A DNA stretch of 64,000 nt from a bacterium (GTDB lineage Bacteria; Sumerlaeota; Sumerlaeia; SLMS01). Position numbers and translations under genes: made by a program. The stretch lies in assembly GCA_016125005.1 (NCBI GenBank), contig WGMQ01000005.1, positions 1 to 64,000 on the forward strand. The letters run 5' to 3'. The notes beneath the pieces are model-generated. The model ran no database searches, was not told the DNA's origin, and was given only the letters and a program-made list of their open reading frames with translations. Positions 18,032 through 26,099 of this stretch are shown here, piece after piece (position 1 is the stretch's first letter; each line of letters starts with the position of its first letter).

Positions 18032-18604
18032 TTACACGCCGCGCTGGACCATGATGCGGTGGACATCCTCAACGCCCGCCGCGCCGTAGACCTCACCGAG
18101 CAGTTCCTCCAGCAGGTCCGGATCCTCGACGGCATCGATCCGCGGCTTGAGATCGGTCGCGACATCAGCGCCGAAGCGCACTTGGAGGAAGCGCATGAGG
18201 CTGTTGCGGCTGCTCTGGAGGCGTCCGAAACCGATGCCTTCCTCACGCCCTTCCTCGCGCCCCTGACGAATCAGCTTTTCAGCTACGCTCATGACAGTCC
18301 TCCTGATGTAGGGATCGCGCGCCTCGGTGAGCGCCGACTTCACCTTGGCCAGATCGACGTCCACGTTCACGACCAGCGCGTATCTCAGCAGCACTTCCAG
18401 CAAGAGTTCGTGCCGCTCCAGCAACGAAAGCTTATCGAGATTCCCCGCCTCCCCGGCAAGCGCTTTCAGGTTTCGCTGAATCCCGCCCCGACCTCTCCGC
18501 CAAGTCCCGGTCGAGAGCGCCAACCGAGGCCTGAAGGGCCTAAGGAAACGGCCCATGCCAAGTAGTATGTATAGACAAGACGATCGCAGACCCGGGAGCA
18601 CCAA
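18032..18604 (-). pseudogene. Rpn/PD-(D/E)XK nuclease-transposase family remnant (C-terminal part)
   Basis: The frame (190 codons) keeps only the C-terminal half of a recombination-promoting nuclease (Rpn/YhgA-like) protein: LLEVLLRYALVVNVDVDL, MSVAEKLIRQGREEGREEG and a terminal RLQSSRNSLMRFLQVRFGAD ... LLEELLGEVYGAAGVEDV, matching the tail that follows the nuclease domain. The catalytic PD-(D/E)XK part, normally about 150 residues upstream, is missing; the first 45 codons do not resemble the family. It is probably a decayed fragment. If translated, it could still be a small helical protein. A GTATAGAC element lies at 18569. Confidence 0.55.
18569..18576 (+). repeat. GTATAGAC element 4
   Basis: Exact octamer in the degraded 5' part of the Rpn remnant, essentially intergenic between cysH and mlaE. 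Confidence 0.75.
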
Positions 18605-18617
18605 GCGGGGATCTTAC

Positions 18618-19421
18618 TCAAACAGCTCCAACCGACCCCAGCAGCCGTTCCACCAGGCCGCTTTCCAGGTTCACGCTCGGCTCGGGCGCATTGGGGCGGC
18701 GGACGTCTGTCGGGTTGATCGCGCAGTACTCCGACTCGCCAGCCAGGTGGCGCCAACGACCGGCGCGCTCAGGCTCACCGGGCAACACCGGCGTCGTGCA
18801 TCGATTGCAACTGATGGTCGGATAGCCTTGTTCGTGCAGCGGATTCACCACGGTTCCGCGGGCCTTGATGTGGGCCTCCATCTCTTCCGTGGTCATGGCG
18901 AAGAGCGGATGGACACGCACCATGGACATTGCCTTGTCGATGGCCAGCACTGGCACGTCGGCGCGCATCGATCCTTCGTCGCGTCGCAGGCTCCCCAGCA
19001 ACGCATCGTAGCGACCGATGATCTGCTTGAGGGGTTCCTTCTTGCGCAGGTCGCAGCAACGCTCCTGTCCCTGCTTCCACAGGTACAGCACGCCCTCTTC
19101 CTTGCACTGCTGCTCGAAGGTCCGCGCTGGCTGCAGCGACACCACGTTGAGACCGTAACGGCTGCGAATCTGCTCCACGGTATCCAGCGTCTCCTGGAAG
19201 TTCAGCCCCGTGTCGACGAAGACCACGTCGACTTCTCTCGCCAACCCGAGATCCGCCACCATCTCGCAGAGCACACATCCGGCCTTCTGCATGGCGGACA
19301 GCACCGCCAGGCGGCGGCCAAAAACCCCGTGCGCCCAGCGGATGATCTCGGCCGCGCTCCGGTCTTCTAGTGCCTTGTTTAGCGGTGTCAGTGCGCTGGC
19401 CGTCAGTGTGGCGGTGCTCAT
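18618..19421 (-). CDS. cysH: Phosphoadenylyl/adenylyl-sulfate reductase
   Basis: CysH reduces APS or PAPS to sulfite in assimilatory sulfate reduction. The 267-residue protein has the PAPS-reductase fold with LSAMQKAGCVL, FVDTGLNFQETLD and SLRRDEGSMRADVPVL. Paired cysteines Cys122-Cys123 and CNRC (205-208) are the 4Fe-4S ligands of the APS-reducing type, followed by GEPERAGRW. The C-terminal catalytic ECGLH motif is replaced by EYCAI, with Cys233 the only candidate nucleophile. The ATG at 19421 overlaps the TGA of the chelatase gene by 4 nt, so the two form an operon. Partner genes for siroheme lie next door; sulfite reductase is outside the window. Confidence 0.88.
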   Translation of the reverse strand: MSTATLTASALTPLNKALEDRSAAEIIRWAHGVFGRRLAVLSAMQKAGCVLCEMVADLGLAREVDVVFVDTGLNFQETLDTVEQIRSRYGLNVVSLQPARTFEQQCKEEGVLYLWKQGQERCCDLRKKEPLKQIIGRYDALLGSLRRDEGSMRADVPVLAIDKAMSMVRVHPLFAMTTEEMEAHIKARGTVVNPLHEQGYPTISCNRCTTPVLPGEPERAGRWRHLAGESEYCAINPTDVRRPNAPEPSVNLESGLVERLLGSVGAV

Positions 19422-20182
19422 TTGTTCGACTCCGAAAGTGCTTGGGTGATGATGCGCGCTGCCCATTTTTCCAGCTCGGGATCGGGCAGGATCGACGTCG
19501 GATTGAACCGGACGTCGAGGTGCGAAAACTCTGCGACGACTTCCGGGATCAACGTTTCCTGGTAGGACGACACGGCAAGATAGAACGGAAGAATCGCGGC
19601 GCGCCGCAAGCCTTCATCGGATAGTCCACGAAGCGCGCTGCGGAGCGGCTGCGACGGATCCGGCTGAAAGTGTCCGCTCGGTGCAAAATCCCAACGTGGT
19701 CCGGTCGAAAAATCGCCGGAGTGACTCTGAACCTCCGCCACCAACTCGAGCCACTCCCTGTCCTCGTGCGAAGATCCGTATCCGGAAACAATCACCGGTT
19801 CGCCGGGATCCGCACCGCATTGTCGCAGTCGACGATTGGCGTTTGTCCCCAGCACTTCGATCCAACCGGTCGGTGCAACCAACCGCCACCGATCGGGTCC
19901 CAGCACCTGGTTGGCAATCTGCGGGATGTCCTCGCCCGCGTGGCCTCCCTTCGACAGGAAGAACGGCATGATGGCCAGGGGTTCGGTGATCTGGCCCGCC
20001 AAAGCGAGTAGGCGATCCTCGAACAAGGGAAGCGAGATTTCCAGGAAGGTCAGCTCGACCTGTCCGCCCAGTGGCCCCAGTTCGCGCCGAACGCCGTCGA
20101 ACCAGTCACGCTGCGCTGCGACCCAGCGCGGAGAGCGCGATCCGTGGGCGACGATAATCATGGAGGGAGGGAGAACGGTCAT
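19418..20182 (-). CDS. Sirohydrochlorin chelatase, two CbiX/SirB domains
   Basis: The protein (254 residues) inserts iron or cobalt into sirohydrochlorin, the last step to siroheme. The first CbiX domain shows MIIVAHGSRSP and FLEISLPLFEDRLLAL with PFFLSKGGHAGEDIP (metal-binding His); the second half has VIVSGYGSS and AILPFYLAVSSYQETLIP. In the second domain the AHGS equivalent is GYGS, so only the first site may bind metal. The start is either 20182 or the inner ATG 20161 (MIIV); the longer form is kept. Translation is coupled to cysH, consistent with siroheme supply for sulfite reductase. Confidence 0.85.
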   Translation of the reverse strand: MTVLPPSMIIVAHGSRSPRWVAAQRDWFDGVRRELGPLGGQVELTFLEISLPLFEDRLLALAGQITEPLAIMPFFLSKGGHAGEDIPQIANQVLGPDRWRLVAPTGWIEVLGTNANRRLRQCGADPGEPVIVSGYGSSHEDREWLELVAEVQSHSGDFSTGPRWDFAPSGHFQPDPSQPLRSALRGLSDEGLRRAAILPFYLAVSSYQETLIPEVVAEFSHLDVRFNPTSILPDPELEKWAARIITQALSESNK

Positions 20183-20268
20183 CTGTTGGCTATTGGACGA
20201 GGGGAGGGCTGGACATCTTCAACGCCGTGGAGGCAAGTTTCCCGCCAATCCTCCGTGGGCAAGCCTTG

Positions 20269-20751
20269 ATGATGCAGCCAAAATCACCCGTCAGCTATCC
20301 GATTCTCCTCACCGGCCATGATCGGCGAGCGTTGGTGGTGGGCGGGGGGCGTGTCGCGCGGCGAAAAATCACCGCGTTGCTGGAGGGCGGAATCTCCGTG
20401 ACGGTGCTGGCCCCGGCGCCGTTGGACCTGGCCGGGTTTCCTGACGGTGAGTTCACCCAGATCGAAGGGGTCTGGCCTCAGGACACGCCGGAGCTGTCGA
20501 AATTTCATCTAATCTTCGCCACGACGAATAATCGGGCCATCAATGCAGACGTGGCGCGCACCGCGCGCCTCGCGGGTATTCCGGTCAATGTGGCGGATGC
20601 GCCAGACGAGTGCGATTTCTTCACGGTTGGGTCAATTCGCCACGACGGCATGATCATTTCCATCAGTAGCGCCGGGCGAAGCCCGGCCGACGCGCGGAGA
20701 CTTCGGGAGGAGCTTCAGGATTGGCTGAATAAGCGGATGAGTTCGCAGTAA
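20269..20751 (+). CDS. Precorrin-2 dehydrogenase (siroheme synthase N-terminal type)
   Basis: This 160-residue NAD-binding enzyme oxidises precorrin-2 to sirohydrochlorin. YPILLTGHDRRALVVGGGRVARRK is the Rossmann entry, followed by LIFATTNNRAINADVARTARLAGIPVNVADAPDECDFFTV, the CysG/SirC/Met8 signature, and ISISSAGRSPADARRLREEL. The ATG at 20269 gives the usual spacing from start to Rossmann loop; a GTG at 20227 in the same frame would add 14 residues. It is divergent from the chelatase-cysH pair, 86 bp from the chelatase start, so one shared regulatory region could control all three. Confidence 0.88.
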   Translation: MMQPKSPVSYPILLTGHDRRALVVGGGRVARRKITALLEGGISVTVLAPAPLDLAGFPDGEFTQIEGVWPQDTPELSKFHLIFATTNNRAINADVARTARLAGIPVNVADAPDECDFFTVGSIRHDGMIISISSAGRSPADARRLREELQDWLNKRMSSQ

Positions 20752-20834
20752 TAACCCTATCCCCTTGCCCGGATACGAACGGCGTTCGGAAGATTCGCCG
20801 TCATTGAGCTCCACCAAAACGAGGTGCCCGCACC

Positions 20835-21593
20835 ATGCTGACGATCCTGGCCGCTGCGGCCGCCGTTGCCACCGACGCTCCCCTGCTGAGCGTCGATAGT
20901 CTCCTCGCTTTCCTGACTCTGGCCATGCTCGAGATCGTCCTCGGCATCGACAACATCGTCGTGATCGCGATCGTGACCGCCCGACTCTCTCTGGAGCAGC
21001 AACCACGGGCGCGACTGCTCGGCCTGGGCCTGGCGATGGTGATGCGGATTGTCCTCCTGCTCTTTGTCGGCTGGATCATGAAGCTGACGGAGCCACTTTT
21101 CACCGTCGCGGGAAACGCAATTTCCGGCAAGGATCTGATCCTGCTCGGAGGCGGCCTCTTTCTGATCGGCAAGGCCACCCACGAAATCCATCACAAGATG
21201 GAGGGTCACGCGGAGGGGGGCGCGGGCAAAGCCGCCGCCAGCTTCCGCAACGCCATCCTCCAGATTCTCGCTCTGGACCTGGTCTTCTCGCTCGACTCGG
21301 TCATCACCGCGGTCGGCATGTCGAGCCAGATACCGATCATGATCGCGGCGATCATCGTGTCGGTCATCGTGATGATGATTTTCTCCGGATCAATCAGCGG
21401 ATTCATCGGAAAGCACCCATCGATCAAGATCCTGGCGCTTTCGTTTCTGCTCCTCATCGGCGTGCTGCTCACGGCCGAGGGCCTCGACGTGCACATGGAC
21501 AAGAAATATATCTACTTCGCGATGGGCTTCTCGCTCATCGTCGAACTGATCAACATCAAGATCTCGTCGAAGAAAACACCGGCGCACGCCTGA
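20835..21593 (+). CDS. TerC/YgaP-type integral membrane protein
   Basis: The 252-residue polytopic protein belongs to the TerC family. The two repeated acidic TM motifs are present: LEIVLGIDNIVVIAIV (about 32-47) and ILALDLVFSLDSVITAVGM (about 143-161). Members export Mn2+ during metalation of secreted proteins or confer tellurite tolerance. A histidine-rich cytoplasmic loop HEIHHKMEGHAEGG (about 116-129) may bind metal. I looked for the yybP-ykoY manganese riboswitch that often precedes such genes and did not recognise one in the 83-bp gap upstream. The gene ends 18 bp from the convergent methyltransferase gene. Confidence 0.88.
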   Translation: MLTILAAAAAVATDAPLLSVDSLLAFLTLAMLEIVLGIDNIVVIAIVTARLSLEQQPRARLLGLGLAMVMRIVLLLFVGWIMKLTEPLFTVAGNAISGKDLILLGGGLFLIGKATHEIHHKMEGHAEGGAGKAAASFRNAILQILALDLVFSLDSVITAVGMSSQIPIMIAAIIVSVIVMMIFSGSISGFIGKHPSIKILALSFLLLIGVLLTAEGLDVHMDKKYIYFAMGFSLIVELINIKISSKKTPAHA

Positions 21594-21611
21594 CGCAGTG
21601 GCCTTCGGATG

Positions 21612-22604
21612 TCACCGTCTCCCGACAGCGATGAAGCTGTCGGGGATGGTCATCCATTCGCCATCGTCGGCCTCGAATCGCCGCCCGGGCAGCACTTCCC
21701 AGCTTTCCAGGGTCAGGCCGGCAGCGAGCATCCAGTCCGCCACCTTCTTCTGGCCGAAACCGAGCCAGCGATGGTGTAGCTGATCCCGCAGCCACGACTC
21801 CTGGTGCTCGACAAAATCGCTGAGGATCAGCACACCGCCCGGCTTGATCCCGGTCGCCAAGCTCGAAACCGCGCGCTCGGGGCGATCCAAGTGGTGAAGG
21901 ACCTGAACCATCGTCACGAGGTCGGACTCGCCCGGCTTCAGGGGAGCCGAGTCCTGCACATCCGCCAAACGGTAGTCCACGTTGTCGAGCCCCGCGGCCT
22001 CCAACTTCTGCCGTGCCAGGCCGAGCATGATCTCTGAGTGATCGATGGCGATCAGCCGACTGGCCCGTTTTCCAAAGAGCTCCAACATGTAGCCGGTCCC
22101 CGTACCCACGTCCGCCACCACCAGCCCGAGCGGGATGAAGGCCTGAAGGATCCCACGTCCGATCGCGTCGCCGAAAAGCGTCGCGCGAAGGTCGTCCCAG
22201 CGATGAGCCAACTGGTCAAAAAAGCTGCCCACCCCCTCGCGACCCCTTTCCTCCATAACGAGGGCAAGGCGCTTGTCGTCGGCGGCGAACTGATCATTGT
22301 CCTTCCAGGCCGCCTCCAAGAGCGGCCAGCACCCCACCACGGCCCCAGGAAGCTGGTCCTGGTCGACTCGGTAGTGCCGCCAGGAACCCGCGCGGCGCTC
22401 GACGATCAGTTTCTCTTCCCGCAGGATCTTCAGGTGATTCGAAATCCGTGGCTGCGCGAGCTGCGTGATGGTCGAAAGCTCGTTCACGGTCAGTTCCTGG
22501 CGGCTGAGCAGCCGCAGGAGGCGAAAACGGGTTTCGTCGGAAAGGGTGCGAAACAGCTCTGTCAGGTCGCGAGCTGAAGGCGCCCGGTCGGGTCGGCGAC
22601 TCAT
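21612..22604 (-). CDS. ArsR-family regulator fused to SAM methyltransferase
   Basis: The 330-residue protein has an N-terminal winged-helix ArsR domain (about 10-85: FRTLSDETRFRLLRLLSRQELTVNELS, QPRISNHLKILREEKLI) and a class I methyltransferase domain (about 125-300) with SAM motif VADVGTGTGYMLELFG (motif I) and IAIDHSEIMLGLARQK (motif II). Such fusions commonly sit near methionine-cycle genes and may act as regulators sensing SAM metabolism. No metal-binding ELCVCDL motif is present in the HTH, so arsenic sensing is unlikely. The gene is read away from the putative oriC, which overlaps its promoter region. Confidence 0.87.
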   Translation of the reverse strand: MSRRPDRAPSARDLTELFRTLSDETRFRLLRLLSRQELTVNELSTITQLAQPRISNHLKILREEKLIVERRAGSWRHYRVDQDQLPGAVVGCWPLLEAAWKDNDQFAADDKRLALVMEERGREGVGSFFDQLAHRWDDLRATLFGDAIGRGILQAFIPLGLVVADVGTGTGYMLELFGKRASRLIAIDHSEIMLGLARQKLEAAGLDNVDYRLADVQDSAPLKPGESDLVTMVQVLHHLDRPERAVSSLATGIKPGGVLILSDFVEHQESWLRDQLHHRWLGFGQKKVADWMLAAGLTLESWEVLPGRRFEADDGEWMTIPDSFIAVGRR

Positions 22605-22639
22605 GGGATACTCCGAAGGCAGATTGCCACGCCCGTGGC

Positions 22640-23145
22640 TCGTCGCAAGGAGGAAGCCGTCTTGAAGACTTAAGGTATTGTTAAGAGAGTCTTTTTTAAA
22701 AGAATCATAGTCTCAATAGAGGAGTGAGAAAACTGTGGAAAAGCGACATAACTCGTTCAAAACCAACAAAATACCCTGTTGGTAACCCCTGTGTGTATCG
22801 GGTGTGGATCAGCTTGGTGGACTGGGGAAGACTCGGCACAGCCGTCATTCCGCGCTGGTTGGGTCGGTCCGGACAAAGGATAACCTGTGGGAATCCAGGG
22901 CGATCACTTTTCCACAAGCCAGAGCCGCAAACGAGCGCGCCTTTCCTACTCTTTCCACAGGCCTCAGGGCACTGATCCGGCTCACACTCCACTCACAGCT
23001 ATTATCCACAGTCCGGGATGGTGCCTGTGAAGAGTGTGAGCGGAGCCATCTAAATACAATATAATCAGCTACTTGATCGCATCATTCAGTGTGCAAAAAC
23101 CGGTGGAGGAACACAAGTTATCCACAGGGCCTGTGGAAAAGACCT
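22640..23145. other. Probable chromosomal replication origin (oriC) with DnaA boxes
   Basis: The 648-bp gene-free interval 22605-23252 carries a cluster of DnaA boxes. Sites matching TTWTNCACA exactly are TTTTCCACA at 22734-22742 (-), 22908-22916 (+) and 23132-23140 (-), and TTATCCACA at 23002-23010 (+) and 23118-23126 (+). One-mismatch sites are at 22803-22811 (TGATCCACA, -) and 22951-22959 (CTTTCCACA, +). AT-rich stretches at about 22668-22728 (with CTTTTTTAAAAG) and 23048-23090 are candidate unwinding elements. parA-parB with a perfect parS lie 12-13 kb away, as expected near an origin. No dnaA, mnmG or rpmH gene is adjacent. No protein-coding gene is supported here. Confidence 0.78.
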
Positions 23146-23252
23146 CCGGGGGTTGGCGCGTCAACTTTGACGCACAGAGTGGGATTCACTTGAATCCGCC
23201 CCGTGCAACGGCTTCACTCCTGCACTCGACACGACCGACCTGACCCAAGCGC

Positions 23253-26099
23253 ATGCCACCGTCCAACAAGGAAATACTCCGCCGCACCATCGACGCCCTT
23301 GAGGCGTCGATGCGTCGCTATCCGGATAACGACAAAATCCTGCTCCAGCTGGCTCTGGCCTACTCGCAGGTGGGTCGCTTCGATCCCGCGGCAGTCGCTG
23401 TTTACACGCGCGCCGTTCAGTTCCATCCCACCGATGTGAAGGTTCAAAAGGCCCTCTCCGTCGCCCATATGGTGAACCAGACTGGGGCCATTGCCCAGTC
23501 CATCGACCGCATCGAGGACCTCGACGAAGCCAGTATTCAGGAGAGCATCGAGAAACTCCTTCGCCTGACACGCGAGTTCCCCGATTCCCCCTACGTGCAC
23601 AAGGCACTGGGGGATCTCCAGCTACTTCGCGGCGAGGAGCGAGATGCGACACAGCATTATCGCTGCGCCCTCGCCCTCGGCATGACCGACATACAGGGGG
23701 TCTGCGACAACTACGAGGCCGTTCGGCGCCTTCGGCGCATTTCCTCAAAAATGGCTATTTTCTTTGCCGACCTTTATCAGCGCCTCGGAAAAGATGAAAT
23801 TGCCAATAAGATATTCCAGGAATTATTCGCCCGAAAAAATACCGATCCCTACGTCCTGGAAAAGTTCACCGAGTTTCTTGCCGGCCGCGTCGAGGAGCAC
23901 TCCCGTGGCGACCAGGAAATCGCGGCGCGCTACGCGCGCCAACTGATCTGGGTGTGGCTGGCCAGAGGTAATGCCGGCGAGGCGATCCAGCGCGCGCGTC
24001 AGCTGGCGCCCGCGGCCATCATCGCCGAGCCCCCGCTCGCAAAGGAACTCTCGCGTCGACTCCTTGCGCTGGAGGATTTCCGTCAGGCGTTCGAGTACCT
24101 CTCGCGAATTCCCCTCGATGACGAGACCAAGAGCATCCTCAACGAAATGGCCGGAATGCTCGAGAAACGCGGTGAGTTCGACACCGCGGTCTATATTCTC
24201 CAGTTCATCAACAACAATGACGAGCTGGCCCGCGAGACCCGACAAAAGCTCGCAGCGAGTTCCGCCCCGCGTGGTCCCGAAGACCTGCACATCGAGATCG
24301 AGACCGAGCTTCAGATGGCGGAGCTTCATTGGAAAAACCGCCGTTGGGATCAGGCATTCGAGCGCTACATGCGCGTGCTGGAACTCGGCTACGAGGACTA
24401 CCGGTCCCTCCTCGAGCCGCTCGACTTGATCATCCAGCGAATCACGGATATCACTCCCGATCAGCTTGCATTCTTGTCCAATTTCTTTTTCGAGCGACGC
24501 GACTGGCGTCGCGCATTGAATTTCGCGCTCCGCGGCCTCGAGCTCGTCGATAACCACGAGGATCCGAACCTCAGCCAGCGTGTCCTCAAATCGTGTGAGC
24601 GAATCCTTCTGGAGGATCCGGAGGACTGCGACGTGCGCCTGGTGCATGGCGACGAGTTGCTCCGGATCGGGAACATAGAGCGCGCCCTTCAGGAGTACAG
24701 AAAGTGCGCGGAAAATCCCGAATTCAAGATGAAGGCCAATCGACGCCTCGCACTCGCCAGCTTCCGGGCCGGTGACCTGCAGGGCGCCTTCGAGCGCTAT
24801 CGCAACCTCCCGATTCTCGAGGCGGAAGACCTCGAGCGTCTATACGACCTTGCGATGGCGTTCTCCGTCCAGGAGCAGTTCAAGGACGCCTTTGAAGCCA
24901 TCAAGCTGGTTCGTGAATACGATCCTCAATTCCGTGACAGTGAAGCGCGTTCCGTGGAGTTTGAGGAGAAAATGAACTCCAGCAATGTGGGCTTCGTCAT
25001 CGATCCCAAGATGCGCGAGCTCATCGGCGATCATAGCATTGGGCGCTACAAATACATCGGTAAAATCGGCTCCGGTGGCATGGGCGTGGTTCACAAGGTC
25101 CTCGATCTGAAAACCAACCAGGTCGTTGCCATGAAGATTCTCCGCGAGGGACTTAGCTCCAGCGGCAAGGCGATCGATCGCTTCTTCCGCGAGGCACGCA
25201 TCGCCGCGACGCTCCGTCACCGAAATATCGTGAATATTCTCGACTACAATATCTCGAATAATTACGGCCAGTCCTACATCGCCATGGAATTCGTCGATGG
25301 CCCGTCGCTCCGGGAAATCATCGAGAAGAAGTTCTCCATGACCGTCGACATTGGCGTTGATGATATCGTCGAGGTTCTCGATTGGTGCAGCCAGCTTTGT
25401 GACGCGCTCGATGCCACGCACAAGAAAGGCATCATCCACCGCGACATCAAGCCGGACAATATCATGCTGGCGCCTGGGTCTCTCATCAAGATCACCGACT
25501 TCGGCATCGTTCACATCGAGGAGGCCACCTTCACACCGACCGGCGCGCTCATCGGCACTCCCCGCTACATGAGTCCCGAGCAGGTGCACGGCGGCCGCAT
25601 CGATGGACGCTCTGACATTTACGCTGTGGGGATTATTCTCTACGAGCTTCTCATCGGATCGCCGCCATTTATTTCCGGCGATATTTCCTACCAGCAGGTG
25701 AACGTCATGCCGACGCCACCCAGGGAAATCTGCCCGACCATATCGCAGAGCGTTGACCGCATCATCATGCGCTGCCTGGAGAAGACTCCGGGGGACCGCT
25801 ATCAGTCCGCGTTGGACCTCAAGAAGGATATAGACGAAGCGTATATACGGCTGGGTGGCGATCCCAAGCGGCGCATGCCATCGGCCGCCGGTTCACGTCC
25901 TGCCGACCCCGCTGCCACTGCTGCGCCGGTCGCACCGATGCCCCTTCGCACACCCGTCCCGGTCCGTAGTCCGATCCCGAATCCCACCGTCGCCAACGAG
26001 GATTCCATCGAGACGCCAACCGGATTCCTCCAAAGACCCCACGGGCCTGCCGAGACCAAGGATGCTTCCCTGGATCTCGACTCGGAACTCGATGTCTGA
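23253..26099 (+). CDS. TPR-Ser/Thr protein kinase
   Basis: The 948-residue cytosolic protein joins an N-terminal TPR solenoid (about 1-560; for example ILLQLALAYSQVGRFDPAAVAVYTRA) to a complete Hanks-type kinase domain (about 596-860). Kinase motifs are intact: glycine loop GSGGMG (about 604-609), Lys628 in VAMKIL, HRDIKPDN (Asp731), DFG (Asp749) and SPEQ. A Pro-rich tail of about 90 residues follows. There is no TM segment or PASTA domain, so it is not a PknB-type peptidoglycan sensor. It overlaps the next membrane-protein gene by 8 nt. No clear ribosome site precedes the ATG. It sits directly beside the probable oriC. Confidence 0.9.
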   Translation: MPPSNKEILRRTIDALEASMRRYPDNDKILLQLALAYSQVGRFDPAAVAVYTRAVQFHPTDVKVQKALSVAHMVNQTGAIAQSIDRIEDLDEASIQESIEKLLRLTREFPDSPYVHKALGDLQLLRGEERDATQHYRCALALGMTDIQGVCDNYEAVRRLRRISSKMAIFFADLYQRLGKDEIANKIFQELFARKNTDPYVLEKFTEFLAGRVEEHSRGDQEIAARYARQLIWVWLARGNAGEAIQRARQLAPAAIIAEPPLAKELSRRLLALEDFRQAFEYLSRIPLDDETKSILNEMAGMLEKRGEFDTAVYILQFINNNDELARETRQKLAASSAPRGPEDLHIEIETELQMAELHWKNRRWDQAFERYMRVLELGYEDYRSLLEPLDLIIQRITDITPDQLAFLSNFFFERRDWRRALNFALRGLELVDNHEDPNLSQRVLKSCERILLEDPEDCDVRLVHGDELLRIGNIERALQEYRKCAENPEFKMKANRRLALASFRAGDLQGAFERYRNLPILEAEDLERLYDLAMAFSVQEQFKDAFEAIKLVREYDPQFRDSEARSVEFEEKMNSSNVGFVIDPKMRELIGDHSIGRYKYIGKIGSGGMGVVHKVLDLKTNQVVAMKILREGLSSSGKAIDRFFREARIAATLRHRNIVNILDYNISNNYGQSYIAMEFVDGPSLREIIEKKFSMTVDIGVDDIVEVLDWCSQLCDALDATHKKGIIHRDIKPDNIMLAPGSLIKITDFGIVHIEEATFTPTGALIGTPRYMSPEQVHGGRIDGRSDIYAVGIILYELLIGSPPFISGDISYQQVNVMPTPPREICPTISQSVDRIIMRCLEKTPGDRYQSALDLKKDIDEAYIRLGGDPKRRMPSAAGSRPADPAATAAPVAPMPLRTPVPVRSPIPNPTVANEDSIETPTGFLQRPHGPAETKDASLDLDSELDV
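24838..24845 (-). repeat. GTATAGAC element 5 (GTCTATAC on plus)
   Basis: Exact octamer in the kinase gene, read CGT CTA TAC GAC (Arg-Leu-Tyr-Asp), with the uncommon Leu codon CTA. Confidence 0.75.

Noticed and set aside
20752-20834. yybP-ykoY Mn riboswitch upstream of the TerC gene
   Set aside because: Looked for because of the family; no matching conserved loop seen in the 83-bp gap.
22705-22992. Short ORFs in the oriC interval
   Set aside because: They coincide with DnaA boxes and have no ribosome site or homology; replication origin is a better explanation.
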